A DNA stretch of 64,000 nucleotides, taken from Puccinia triticina (lineage: Eukaryota; Basidiomycota; Pucciniomycetes; Pucciniales; Pucciniaceae). Within the stretch, counting starts at the first letter, position 1, and each line of letters opens with the position of its first letter. The notes under the pieces were generated by a model. That model had not been told where the DNA came from, did no database searches, and saw nothing but the letters and a program-made list of their open reading frames with translations. The DNA lies in assembly GCF_026914185.1 (NCBI RefSeq), contig NC_070569.1, forward strand, positions 3,844,001 to 3,908,000, written 5' to 3'. Below, piece after piece: positions 25,515 through 35,949 of this stretch. The translations under genes were made by a program, and so were the position numbers.

Positions 25515-26039
25515 AAGACACCCTACTCAAATCTAGTACAAATGCTAAATCAATCTCAGGCCTAGTAGAAATTTAGGATATTGGATATGATGAGTCATAT
25601 ATACAAGCCATTAAATTTGAACAAAATTGATGTAGCATGATATATTGAGACTGATTGTTTTTTTTTTTTTTTTTTTTTTTGGAAAGTAGATTTCAACACT
25701 TCTGCAAGGTTCAAGTCACAATAATTCATGCCTCCCCATTCCTCCTCCCCTCTCCCCCTCCCTGCCTGACTTAACAGACTATTTTTTCTCAGGAATAATT
25801 CATACGAGTATGTAAAAATGACCTATTTGATCTGGTAACAAAATGAAGCTTTTACTATGGTTGAAAACTTAGAAAGGAGGAAATCAAGAGAAAGAGAGAT
25901 GATAGAAGGGTTATGATGTTGCAGGAAGGAAACAAATTTAAGAGAAATTTCAAAAAAAAAAAAAAGATCAATATAATTTGATCAATATATGCCATATTGA
26001 TCAATATATGCCTTCCCAAATTCATCCATGTTTGTAGTG
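25515..26039 (-). repeat. Right terminal inverted repeat of the 20-kb element
   Basis: Inverted copy of 6022-6545, ending in ...TTTGTAGTG at 26039 and followed by AGA. The T-run near 25660 and the A-run near 25955 are longer or shorter than in the left copy. Confidence 0.9.
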
Positions 26040-29000
26040 AGATAGTTTTGAGTTTGCTATCAACAGTGTCTAAAGAAGAAGTCAGTTTGAGACTCAAAAG
26101 CAATGGAGTATTGGCTGGGGAAATACCAACCCAATACACATTGATCAATGTTCCTTTTCAGCTTGTTTTGGAAATGAATCGCCCATGACAAGCATCTTTG
26201 CAACTCAATCGCCAGCTGCACCAGTTCCTCGTTTGCTCGGTCCAACCAAAGTGTGGCATGCATGCCAGTTCGCACAGTGGGGTCCACGGCCCAAGGGTCC
26301 TTTGATAAGCACAGATGACCATCGTTCCAGAATGGATCGTCCAGTTGAAGCTTGACAAACTCTTCATACCCGATTACTTGGTTTTCTGGTCGACTAAGCT
26401 GATCAGGGGCATGATTTTTCAGGTAATCTGTCCTGCGTTCGCAAAACGTCTTGAGGACTCAAGTGACTACCTTCTTCCGACGCGCAAGTGCTTCAAATAT
26501 TTTCTCTTTCAGAACCGTTCCTAGCCGCTCCCCGCATGCCTTGGAATCGTGCAGAGGTTGGGTCTCCCCTTGTATCTGAACGGCATACTTGTAGAGTGCA
26601 CTTTTGGCGCTCCAGAGCAAGCCAAGTCGCCTTTATTGTTCACCTGTACCCCAATCAGAAATGATTCAGATGGCGCATCTTTAATAAACAAGCAGAAGTT
26701 ACTCACGGTTTTGTTCTGCCCCTGTGGTAGCGGAAAAGTACGATCCAAGTTTTTCCGCTTCTTCGTCTTGCTTTTTCCGCAAGTCACGTATTTCCTGCAC
26801 CATTGCGAGTGTATGTGCTGAATTTGAGTAGGAAGTGGGATTTGCTAGCCCTTCAACGAATGATTCACTTGTCGATTGCGGTAAACAAAGTGGTTAGATT
26901 GAATCAAAGGGTCACACTGATGGCATTGACGTACGCTAGTTCTTTCAAGGCTTCTCCCCTTTCAAAAAACTGCGCTTGCTCTTCCTTTCAAACGTGATCA
27001 GTCTGATTGCGTTCCATCTCAAATTCACGCTGTTTCTGCTATTGAGACCGGAAAAAATCCTGTGTAAAGAATTGACCCAACTCGTGTGGGTTTGGATCGC
27101 ACAGAAGGTTTCTGATAGTCGCTTGTGATTGGATCCTTGTTGCAAGTGCATGTATCGCCTTCCTCTTCAATGTCAATACTATAATGAACAATTAAAATGG
27201 AGTAAAACAAAGAACATTGAGTTGGGAAATTTAACAAATGAAGAGAGAAAACACGTACTTAGATTTTCTATTCCAAGCATGTTATGGAAAAGACTTCGAT
27301 GGTTAATAGAACCCAAGCGACGATTTCTAGTTACGTGCCGGAGGGGCCCCACAAGGGGGGAATAATTAGACCAAAGGCGCTCTAATCCTTCTCCATCAGT
27401 TAATCCCCAGCCTTCGTTGTATCGTGGATTATACTGAAGTTGACACGGCCAATCGTGGACATAGGAGTGAAAGACAGCGGTTGCAAATTGGGTTCTTGGG
27501 AGGTGATCGGGTAAAAGAGAACGGGCTTCAAAGAATTTCTTTAGAGTACAACCAATGTCATGTAAAACCCCTACCTTGACATCAGGATTGATGTCCTCAA
27601 ACAACCTCTTGAGAATCGACATCGGAAGACCCCGCCCTTCGCCGGTCTTGTGGATATTGCAAAACAATATCACCGAGTCGTGCCGGCAGCAGCACCCAAA
27701 CAGTCCAGTGTCATCGCAGCCTTTCCAAGAGCTTGCGTTTCGGCGGTCATCAGCAGCTTTATGCTGCTCGGTGCAGCGGTCTTTCTGATTTTCAGAACCA
27801 GAAGCGCATCAGCCACTGACAGCCACTGATGACAAAGATGATGTAAGTGTTAAAGATCTTACCGCTGTTTGTGATACCTTCTTGGCTCTCTCAGCTTCAA
27901 GGATCTCAGCATTCGAATTGGTGATCTCTTCAGGCCAAATAAAAAAGGAATGATTTTCAACTGGCAAATAGTTTTTGGAAGCTCGCTCGTGGTGCCGGTG
28001 CTGGAAATTGCCGTCCATGCATATGAATATTTGGTGGTTATCAATTGGGAGCGAGGGAGTTTTGAATTGATTGGAGGACGGCTGCGGAGGATTATTTACT
28101 TCTTGGTTATTTGACTCGTGCAGCGGTATATTGACATGCGGCGGATTGTTGGTGTGCGGCGGATCATCGAACAAGGTGTTATCACAGTTCTGCGGTAGAT
28201 TATTAACTGGGCTATTGCTTGATTGCGAAGGCGAGATATCGCGTGGCGAGGAGACACCAAAACACGCCGGGCAGGATCGCTGTGCCAATGTATCTTGTTT
28301 TGTAATCGACGTGATAGCTTGGACTAGACTTTCTTGCATGCTCTTCAACGTACGATAAGCATCGATAGCGCCTGATATATTGCGACGGAGCTCGCGGGGC
28401 TAAACATGGTTAATTGAGACAGTTGCTCAGTAGTTCAACCAAATTAATCGTTCGTACCTTGTTAGAGTTCTTAGCATGAAGCCTTGTGGAGATAGACTCG
28501 TTCCAGCGTTGCAATACCTTTGAAAAAGGTGTGGCGTGACAATTGCAAATGTTCCATAGCAGGTCGTAGAAGTTCAGTAATCGGACAGAGAAAGCAGTCT
28601 GCGGAAGAACAGGAGTGCTTGAAAGATAACCATTGGCAAGTAGGCGAACCAGATCCGGAGAGCATTCACAGAAAGTGAATTTCACTCGCTTTTGTCCTAC
28701 AAATGGGATAAATTGTTTCTGAGTGGTTAAGCAGGCAAGCGAGATGAACACAAGCTTTACGACATACCCATTAGATCGATCAAGTCCACCTCCCTGACCT
28801 TGTGTTGATCAGGTAGACAGTTGCATACAACTCCTGAGAAATCGTCGAAAGCACACGGAAGCGTCCAGTTGTTCGTTTTTTTTTTCAAGTGGAGATATAC
28901 TGGGAATAGAACAGACATGACCTCCTTCCAATTGCGATGCTTTTGCTGTTGAATCTGTTGCTCGTGCAGAGACCGTAGGCGAGCCAGTGATGCTGCATTT

Positions 29001-29269
29001 TCTTCGTTCATTATGTCATCTTGATCTTCCCAAAGAAAGTTTTCCGAGAAGCCTAAGGGATCCGTGTCTTGATTGGGAAAGATTGGAGCCGAGGAGTCCT
29101 CCGGTAAATCATTTGGATGATTGCGAGTGGTGCATCTTCTTGTACGGCGTCCAATTTCTGCATTCGTCCTTTTCTGAAAAGCGAGTCGGAATTGTTTCTG
29201 AGAGCGTGTTTCGGTGATAGGAAGTCGCGAGCCGTAATGGAATTGATAAAGATTTTTGCGAGGCGGCAT
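26040..29269 (-). pseudogene. KDZ transposase gene, N-terminal and catalytic parts (multi-exon, decayed)
   Basis: The start is probably the ATG at 29269 (MPPRKN), with an upstream in-frame ATG at 29410. Exons by GT-AG: to 28768, 28696-28458, 28399-27863, about 27815-27259, 27178 onward, with further short introns. Exons 1-2 carry the cysteine cluster found on KDZ proteins (NWTLPCAFDDFSGVVCNC, FTFCECSPDLVRLL). Exons 3-4 carry the RNase H-like core: CMDGNFQHRH, DRCTEQHKAADDRRN, CDDTGLFGCCCRHD, VGVLHDIGCTL, FHSYVHDWPCQLQYNP and GWGLTDGEGLERLWS. The C-terminal part includes FWNDGHLCLSKDPWAVDPTV. Breaks include stop codons in exon 5 and beyond (for example FRSQ-stop, DHV-stop, VT-stop; the two TGA are TTGA) and a frame change near 26145. 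It continues at 6018-5699 and 2534-2502. Confidence 0.85.
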
Positions 29270-29570
29270 TGATTCCTTTACTAGATGATGATTGGTTTGG
29301 ACAAGGGATGTATGACAAGGAATGAGCTGAGGTTTGTTAAGCTGATAAGGTTTGTTGTGGATAAAGTTGCCTTGAAAATTTGCCAGCCCCCGCCGGAGTT
29401 GACAAAACATGGCAGCTTGAACACTTGATTTTCCCCATGTCCAAGTATCCCAATGTCAAAGTATACATCAAGAAATATAAAACAAAATGTGACATTTCTT
29501 CACAAGATGACCATTGTCTTTTTTTTCAAAGAATGCTCCTGAATTTTTGAGCAAAAATAATTGCCAAGTC

Positions 29571-30528
29571 TTCTTGGTTATGAGTCTTCTTGGACTCAAG
29601 TTCTCAAGACACATGGACTAGTTGGGGAATATAGAAGCTATCTGGATAGTTCGAAAGCTTGGATTAAATGTTCATGAAGCTTATGAATAAATAATCCAAG
29701 TTTTTTAATGAAGAAAAAAGATCAAATATAAGAGAAACTGTGAGTGCACACTGGAAATGTGTGCTTTTGTTAAACATCCATAAATTTTAAGTGGCACATG
29801 TTATTTGGGGTATATGGATGCTATCTGGATAGTTCAAAAAACTTGTATTCTTTCTTCATAAGATTCATGAACAATCAATCCAAGCTTTTGAACCATCCAG
29901 ATAGCTTCCATATATCCCAAACAACATGTGCCACTTGAAATTATGGATGTTTAACAAAACCACACATTTCCAGTGTGCACTCCCAGTTTCTCTTATAGTT
30001 AACCTTTCTTCTTCAATAAAAAAACTTGTATTATTTATTCATAAGCTTCATGAAAATTTAATCCAAGCTTTGAACTATCCAGATAGCTTCTGTATACCCT
30101 AACCAACATGTGCCACTTGGTATTATGGATGTTTAACAAAACCACACATTTCCAGTGTGCACTCACAGTTTCTCTCATAGTTAACCTTTTTTCTTCAATA
30201 AAAAACTTGTATTATTTATTCATAAGCTTCATGAAAATTTAATCCAAGCTTTGAACTATCCAGATAGCTTCTGTATACCCCAAACAACATGTGCCACTTT
30301 AAATTAGCAATGTTTAATAAAACCACACATTTCCAGTGTGCACTCACAGTTTATCTTAAGTATATTTAATATTTTTTTCTTCATTACAAAACTTGGATTA
30401 TTTATTCATACATAAGATTCATTAAAATTTAATCCAAGCTTTTGAACTATCCAGATAGCTTCTTTAATCCCCAACGAGTCCATGTGTCTTGAGAACTTTG
30501 GTCCAAGAAGACTTATAACCAACAAGAC
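29571..30528. mobile_element. Foldback element with about 181-bp subterminal repeats
   Basis: The ends are inverted repeats of about 145 bp (29571-29715 against 30375-30528). They contain TCTCAAGACACATGGACT, AGCTATCTGGATAGTT and TAATCCAAG. Inside, a unit of about 181 bp starting near CTTGTATT/CTTGGATT recurs at about 29844, 30025, 30206 and 30388, with an inverted unit on the left. No coding sequence is present. It lies between the KDZ start and the next region. The termini are not CACTA, and no target duplication was settled. Confidence 0.7.
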
Positions 30529-30776
30529 TACGCAACACTTGTTTCGTCAAAATTAAAACCATAGAACATTCAAAAGATGATAATCAATTTTGAATCATTC
30601 AAAGAAATATATGCACAGAAACTGGACGCAGATAGGCTCTGGAAGCTGACCAAACAGATCGGCAAAAACCAACTGGTCATTGACTTGAGGTACCAAGACA
30701 TCCAAACTGAAAAAAACACTCTGCATTTTACATACATTGCTAATCCGCGTGCTTCTTTATTTGTGGACCAGCTGGA

Positions 30777-31022
30777 AACGCGTAGGCCTGTCCTGGATGG
30801 TGGCCATGAACCAATGGACTCTCACGGACACCCAAGTCAATTAAGGTATTGCCACCATCCTTTCTCTTTTCTTTCCGGTTGATAATAACGATTGGGTTTA
30901 AACGCGTAGGCCTGTCCTGGATGGTGGCCATGAACCAATGGACTCTCACGGACACCCAAGTCAATTAAGGTATTGCCACCATCCTTTCTCTTTTCTTTCC
31001 GGTTGATAATAACGATTGGGTT
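30777..31022 (+). repeat. Perfect or near-perfect 123-bp tandem duplication
   Basis: The block beginning AACGCGTAGGCCTGTCC and ending GATAATAACGATTGGGTTT occurs twice in succession (offset 123). It overlaps a plus-strand frame at 30577-30882 (101 codons, no recognised family), which the duplication would have altered. Confidence 0.85.
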
Positions 31023-31155
31023 TGGGATTGGTTAAAAAAATTAGAGACACTAGACGAGCTGAGCGAGTCGTGTTCGGAGTTCCTGGTCCATGCGACAGAT
31101 TAGGAAGGCTTGTGTCAAGGCATCAACAATGCTGCGACGGCGGATTGCTCTTGAA

Positions 31156-31215
31156 GTATCAACATATTTGTACTGTTGGATTACGCGGAATCCGACAGTA
31201 CAAATGTGTTGATAC
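31156..31215. repeat. Hairpin repeat, copy 1 (miniature inverted repeat)
   Basis: 60-bp imperfect palindrome: GTATCAACATATTTGTACTG... pairs with ...CAGTACAAATGTGTTGATAC. Confidence 0.75.
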
Positions 31216-31263
31216 TGTGCCCAAAACCTGCTTACAGGGCGAGTACCTGTTGAGTACCTGAAC

Positions 31264-31315
31264 CAACATATTCGTACTGTCGGATTCCGCTTAATCCGAC
31301 AGTACAAATATGTTG
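31264..31315. repeat. Hairpin repeat, copy 2
   Basis: 52-bp palindrome related to the hairpin at 31156-31215 (CAACATATTCGTACTGTCGG with its inverse). The intervening 48 bases contain two GAGTACCTG motifs. Confidence 0.75.
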
Positions 31316-31899
31316 ATAATGTAAAGACCCGCCAGACATTCCTTTTTGAAGCTGGGTTGGGAGGAGTTCATTAGTAGGTGTGCCTCCAAGTTCTGGCGGG
31401 CGTTAGTTCACACAGCTTGCTGGCCAGAAGACCAATGAAGCGATGTATAGAGCTGTCACATAGAGCACTTTTAAAAACAACAGGCACTCGCAAGCAGCAC
31501 GTGCGCCTTAGACACTTCAGCTTTCAACGTTGTGCCATTCGAGGCGGTGAGGCCATAAGACTGTTTCTCACAGCGTTCTCCGCATCTATGAGGGAGGTTT
31601 GGTGATAGAGCCTAACTTGGGCTTCATTGTAACATATTTATGTCTTGCGGACTACGCTTCTATGTATCCCACCATAAAGATGGACATGTTCCCCTTGGAG
31701 AGCTCGATACATAACGGAACGGTAGTGGATAGTTTACTATAAGATTGAGCAAAAACTTATATTTGTCGAAATTGGAAGCTGACAAAAAACATCGCACAAG
31801 CGGTAACCGATCACGTACTGCCAAGAACATGTACAAAACAATTCAAGAGATTATTGCATGGTTCTCACTGTAATTTTGATGTCAATCCGTGTTATTATC
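31316..31899. other. No recognised gene
   Basis: Between the hairpins and the 3' end of the minus-strand gene I see no supported feature. A plus-strand frame at 31378-31605 has no recognisable family. Just upstream, minus-strand 31050-31110 could encode a short helical piece (MDQELRTRLAQLV), perhaps a stray exon fragment. Confidence 0.35.
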
Positions 31900-33933
31900 C
31901 TAGTCTTTGTGTTCATCCTCATCCTCATCATCATCCTCATCCTCATCCTCATTGTCATCCTCATTGTTGTCTTCATTGAAATCCTCTGATGGTTTGTTTC
32001 GTTTATGCGCATCAGTTTCTTTGGAATCTAGCTCCGAGTGTTTCCGCTTACGTTGATGGGATTGCTTGGAGGTAGCATCAAAGTTATGCTTCTTCAACTC
32101 AATCCAATTGTTTTTGAGCCCGCGGAGTACCAGCCAGGTCTCTTTGATCTTCATCTTCTTGACCGGACAATTGATCAAGTGCTCCGGTATGAGTCCTGGG
32201 GGATTTGGGTGAACAACGAGTTTACGGCCGAAGATTGCGAGTCAAACAGCAGTATCAGTGCCTGGCCAGCTGCGAGTGTCCTTCTTGGGTACATTCGACT
32301 CCTCTTGAGCTCGAACTGTTGATTTGAATGCCAGTAACAGTCAGACTGATTTTGACTTGAGCGCTATGATTTGATTACTCACTGTACATTTTTTCCAGTT
32401 CTTGGCTAATGTATTTATGGTTAAGCGCTAGCGATCCTATTGGTTGGAGATTGATAAGTATTCGAATTTAAGCACCAAAACAAAAGAATAAGAATACTAA
32501 CCTTGGCAAAACTCGCGGTTATCAAAAGCTTCGATCAACTTTTGAGTGCTCTTGGTAGGTGGCTTGGAAGCAACTCTTGTTCCGAGTTGATTTCCTTTTC
32601 TCTTCACCGTGTTGGTTCCCGCCATCCAGACAGCAAACTTTCGCATCGGATCGCCCTCTTCAATTAGAACACGCAGATACTCGTCGCCGAAAATACTTCC
32701 GCCTTGAAAGAAGAAGGGCTTTCGGTGGTCTTGTGAAGTAAGCACAAGAAAACCTTCAGCTCCAAAGGAGTCACTGAGCTCCTTGAGCTAATTAAGATAA
32801 TTCTGAAGTGTTAGTACGAAGTGAGGCACAAGAGTATGGTGAAAAAAACTGACCTTGAGTTGTACTCCTTCAGCCCAAGTTTTAACCTCCTCGCGAAGAG
32901 TTTTTTCCGATTTAAAGATTTTCCCAAATTGGACTCGCTCCTCGGTGTTTGGATCATTCGTTTGAGTTAAAGCAGGATCATTGATGGCTGAGATGTGATC
33001 GGAAGTGTTTTGGCCATGCTGCTTGTACAATTTGGAGACATCCTTGTTGCGCTGGCCTATATTTTTATTTGCTGATGATTAAGGTATCAGGCAAGGTTAA
33101 ATTAGAAAAATAATATGCAACAAAAGCAATTGTATGATAAAGAACAAACTGTTTTTTAGAACTTTCCGTGCATCTGGATTATGCTTTCGGAACCTGTGCC
33201 AGTTGCTTGGTTTTTGTCGGGTGCAACGCTGTCCGAGATACTTGGTGAGAAGTCTGAATGGCCGGGAGTATTTTAACGATAAGAGGTGCTGCTTCTTCTG
33301 ATATTCAAAGTAGAGGTTTTGGGCTTCAATCTTGATTTCTTGGTTGAGCTTCTTATAAGTGATGTGCGTTCGTTGGAGGTCACGGAGCTCTTTCAGGGTT
33401 TTTTTCTCGTATTCTGCCATTACATCGTTGGGGGTCAATGAGGGCCTCTTGGTGGGAGCAGGAGTCAAAGTGGATTTAGAGGATATGTTGTCTGGGTTTT
33501 CAGGGCAAGAGAGGTCTGGATCGGGAAGAGGATCTGGTAGAGAATCAGAGAAGTCATGATGGGCTGAGGCTGTTTGATCCACACCACGATGAGTTGAGTT
33601 TATATCTGCAAGGAAAGGGACACGGCTGCTGGCTTGCTGAGGGTCTGGTTGGCTAGGATTTGGGACGCGTAGGAGGTTATGATTGATGTGGCTGCTGGCA
33701 GGCTGGCTAGGATTCGGGGCGCTTCGGAAGATCTCGTCTGGTGTGCCGCGTTGACTGAAGGGTGTTGTGACAGGGATATCGGCTTGCTGGCCAAGGCGAT
33801 GCCCTAGGGTATGGTTTGGGTTTGGTTGGGCAAATCGAGGGTCTATCAAATCGCCTCCCCGATGTAAATTATTCACTTGGTTGCTCCCTGGTCGGTGGGC
33901 CGGTCCGCCATTGGTATACTGCTGAGATTGCAT
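31900..33933 (-). pseudogene. KDZ-associated five-exon gene of unknown function (one premature stop)
   Basis: Five exons join with consistent phases and GT-AG introns of 66-93 bases: 33933-33150, 33056-32854, 32787-32502, 32436-32383, 32315-31900, giving 581 codons. The N-terminal 150 residues are polar and proline-, asparagine- and histidine-rich. A basic helical region follows, with PSNWHRFRKHNPDARKV at the exon 1 end. A conserved-looking core in exon 3 contains SFGAEGFLVLTSQDHRKPFF and GGSIFGDEYLRVL. The tail is lysine-rich, then an Asp/Glu run. A single TGA at 32244-32242 (TTGA, probably former CGA) interrupts exon 5. It lies upstream of the KDZ gene on the same strand, inside the same inverted repeats. 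I recall similar proteins near rust transposons, but no domain name can be given. Confidence 0.6.
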
Positions 33934-34139
33934 TCTCTTCCTGCCTTGGATTTGGAAAGGGATATGAAAGGTGGATGTAAGTGATGCAAGGTTTTTAGAG
34001 GGGAGGGATGAGGAAGGATAAAAGTGAAGACTTACTAGTGGTGGATGCTGCTTGGGAATGAGGAGCGGACTAATTTGAGAGGTGATCTACCTGTGGACGA
34101 GAACTTGAGTTGAGTTGTTGTGCGTGTAGAGTGGTCCTG

Positions 34140-34210
34140 TTTACACGGCCGTGTAAATCGAAAGGAAGTCCTCCACGAGGACTTCCCTTCGATTTACACG
34201 GCCGTGTAAA
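34140..34210. repeat. 71-bp near-perfect palindrome (left border of the satellite block)
   Basis: TTTACACGGCCGTGTAAAT at the left end is repeated inverted at the right end. The arms continue through CGAAGGGAAGTCCTC and its complement. Each end carries its own small palindrome TTTACACGGCCGTGTAAA. Confidence 0.85.
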
Positions 34211-35684
34211 GTCAGATCTGGCACTTGTAAAGCCAGATCTGACTCACCTTGTAATTTTTAGCTTCACAAGCTTTTCCGCAGGCTTGAGATGCCAGAATAC
34301 CTGCCAGATTTACACCCCAGGTATTCCAGCAACTCGGGCCTCATCCCACATTGTTAACCTGCTCATCGAGAGTACATTCGATGCCCGGTAGAGACCGGCC
34401 ATCGAGAGTACGCAATCCTCTTGATGCCCAGTCACTACCAGTCATCGAGAGGACACAACCCTCTCGATGGCCGGTACAGACCGGTCATCGAGAGGACACA
34501 ACCCTCTCGATGGCCGGTACAGACCGGTCATCGAGAGTACACACCCCTCTCGATGACCGGTCCGTCCGGCCATCGAGAGGTGTCCTCTTGATGGCCTACC
34601 CTCTCGATGACTGGTACAGAGGACACATCTGTACCGGGCATCAAGAGGACGCAACACCGGTCATCGAGAGGACTCAAGCCTCTCGATGGCAAGTACAGAT
34701 GTACCCTCTCGATGACCGTACAGACCGGTCATCGAGAGGGGTGTGTACTCTCGATGACCGGTCTGTACCGGCCATCGAGAGGGTTGTGTCCTCTCGATGG
34801 CCGGTCTATACCGGCCATCGAGAGGGTTGTGTCCTCTCGATGGCCGGTCTATACCGGCCATCGAGAGGGTTGTGTCCTCTCGATGGCCGGTCTGTACCGG
34901 CCATCGAGAGGGTTGTGTCCTCTCGATGGCCGGTCTCTACCGGGTATCGAGAGGGTTGCGTACGCTCAATACCCGGTAGAGATGTACCCTCTCGATGACC
35001 GTACAGACCGGTCATCGAGAGGGGTGTGTACTCTCGATGACCGGTCTGTACCGGCCATCGAGAGGGTTGTGTCCTCTCGATGGCCGGTCTATACCGGCCA
35101 TCGAGAGGGTTGTGTCCTCTCGATGGCCGGTCTGTACCGGCCATCGAGAGGGTTGTGTCCTCTCGATGGCCGGTCTCTACCGGGTATCGAGAGGGTTGCG
35201 TACGCTCAATACCCGGTAGAGATGTACCCTCTCGATGACCGTACAGACCGGTCATCGAGAGGGGTGTGTACTCTCGATGACCGGTCTGTACCGGCCATCG
35301 AGAGGGTTGTGTCCTCTCGATGGCCGGCCTGTACCGGCCATCGAGAGGGTTGCGTACTCTCGATGGCCGGTCTCTACCGGGTATCGAGAGGGTTGCGTAC
35401 GCTCAATACCCGGTAGAGACTGGCCATCAAGAGGGTTGCGTACTCTCGATGGCCGGTCTGTACCGGGCATCAAGATGGTTGTGTACTCTGGATGGCCGGT
35501 ACAGACCAGCTTATATCGAGAGGGTTGTGTACTCTCGATGACCGGTCTGTACCGGCCATTGAGAGGGATGTCCTGGTTTAATCTAGCCACTGAAAAGTGC
35601 GTGTAAAACCAGGGTGTAAAAATCTGGCTTTAGAAGTGCCAGATCTGACTTTACACGGCCGTGTAAATCGAAGGGAAGTCCTCC
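34178..35684. repeat. Palindromic satellite block (43-bp unit, about 240-bp higher-order repeat)
   Basis: About 1.2 kb made of CTCTCGATGGCCGGT and its complement ACCGGCCATCGAGAG alternating around short linkers (GTTGTGTC, CTGTA, CTATA). The basic period is 43 bp, with a higher-order period of about 240 bp (blocks start near 34694, 34981 and 35221). About 65-bp inverted flanks border it (34178-34243 and 35621-35684: GAAGGGAAGTCCTC, TTTACACGGCCGTGTAAA, AGATCTGGC). All long frames inside it, on both strands, are repeat artefacts. It could be a separate miniature element or the 5' region of the KDZ transposon. Confidence 0.85.
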
Positions 35685-35739
35685 AGTGCGGTATAGATTG
35701 GGCCCGGTGTGGTGAAAGTCGAGGGACTTGTAAAATTTG

Positions 35740-35878
35740 GCTCGGAGTTCGGGGGGATTCGAGCGGGATTGATTTGAGCGGGATTTGAATAAAATACCGC
35801 GGAAACTCAGTGATCAACAGGGCTAGCATGCATCTGCGAGCGCAGTCCTTTACTGGGTGGATGGGGTGTTCATAGGTC
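35740..35878 (-). repeat. Right arm of the long-distance inverted repeat (candidate TIR of the KDZ transposon)
   Basis: Reverse complement of 1957-2098 at about 90%. It abuts the right border of the palindromic satellite. Similarity fades beyond about 35886. Confidence 0.55.
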
Positions 35879-35949
35879 CCAATTCAAAGCAATCTGGCGC
35901 TGCGCGCTGAGCCCTCCGCGATTTTACCGCGGATCTGCGCACCTCTCAG

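Larger units (their letters stand above)
6022..26039. mobile_element. Giant (20-kb) CACTA-type foldback element built of opposed 173-bp repeat arrays
   Basis: Both ends carry the same inverted sequence beginning CACTACAAACATGGATGAAT, flanked by the 3-bp duplication AGA (6019-6021 and 26040-26042). CACTA termini plus a 3-bp duplication are hallmarks of the CACTA/EnSpm superfamily. The unique terminal arms are about 525 bp. Inside them lie two arrays of one about 173-bp repeat in opposite orientation, around a 250-bp centre. Excluding the Copia insertion the element is about 14 kb. No transposase gene is present, so movement would need a helper in trans. It disrupts the KDZ coding sequence. CACTA elements are known for subterminal repeats, but arrays this large would be an extreme case. 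Confidence 0.85.

Noticed and set aside
6022..26039. Centromere satellite
   Set aside because: The unit length is reminiscent, but the CACTA tips, 3-bp duplication and insertion in a gene show a mobile element. No centromere evidence is visible.
34351..35606. Long frames on both strands of the palindromic satellite (HREGCVLSM/RPSRGLCPLD repeats)
   Set aside because: Equally long frames occur on both strands, because the DNA is palindromic and lacks stop words; there is no coding evidence.
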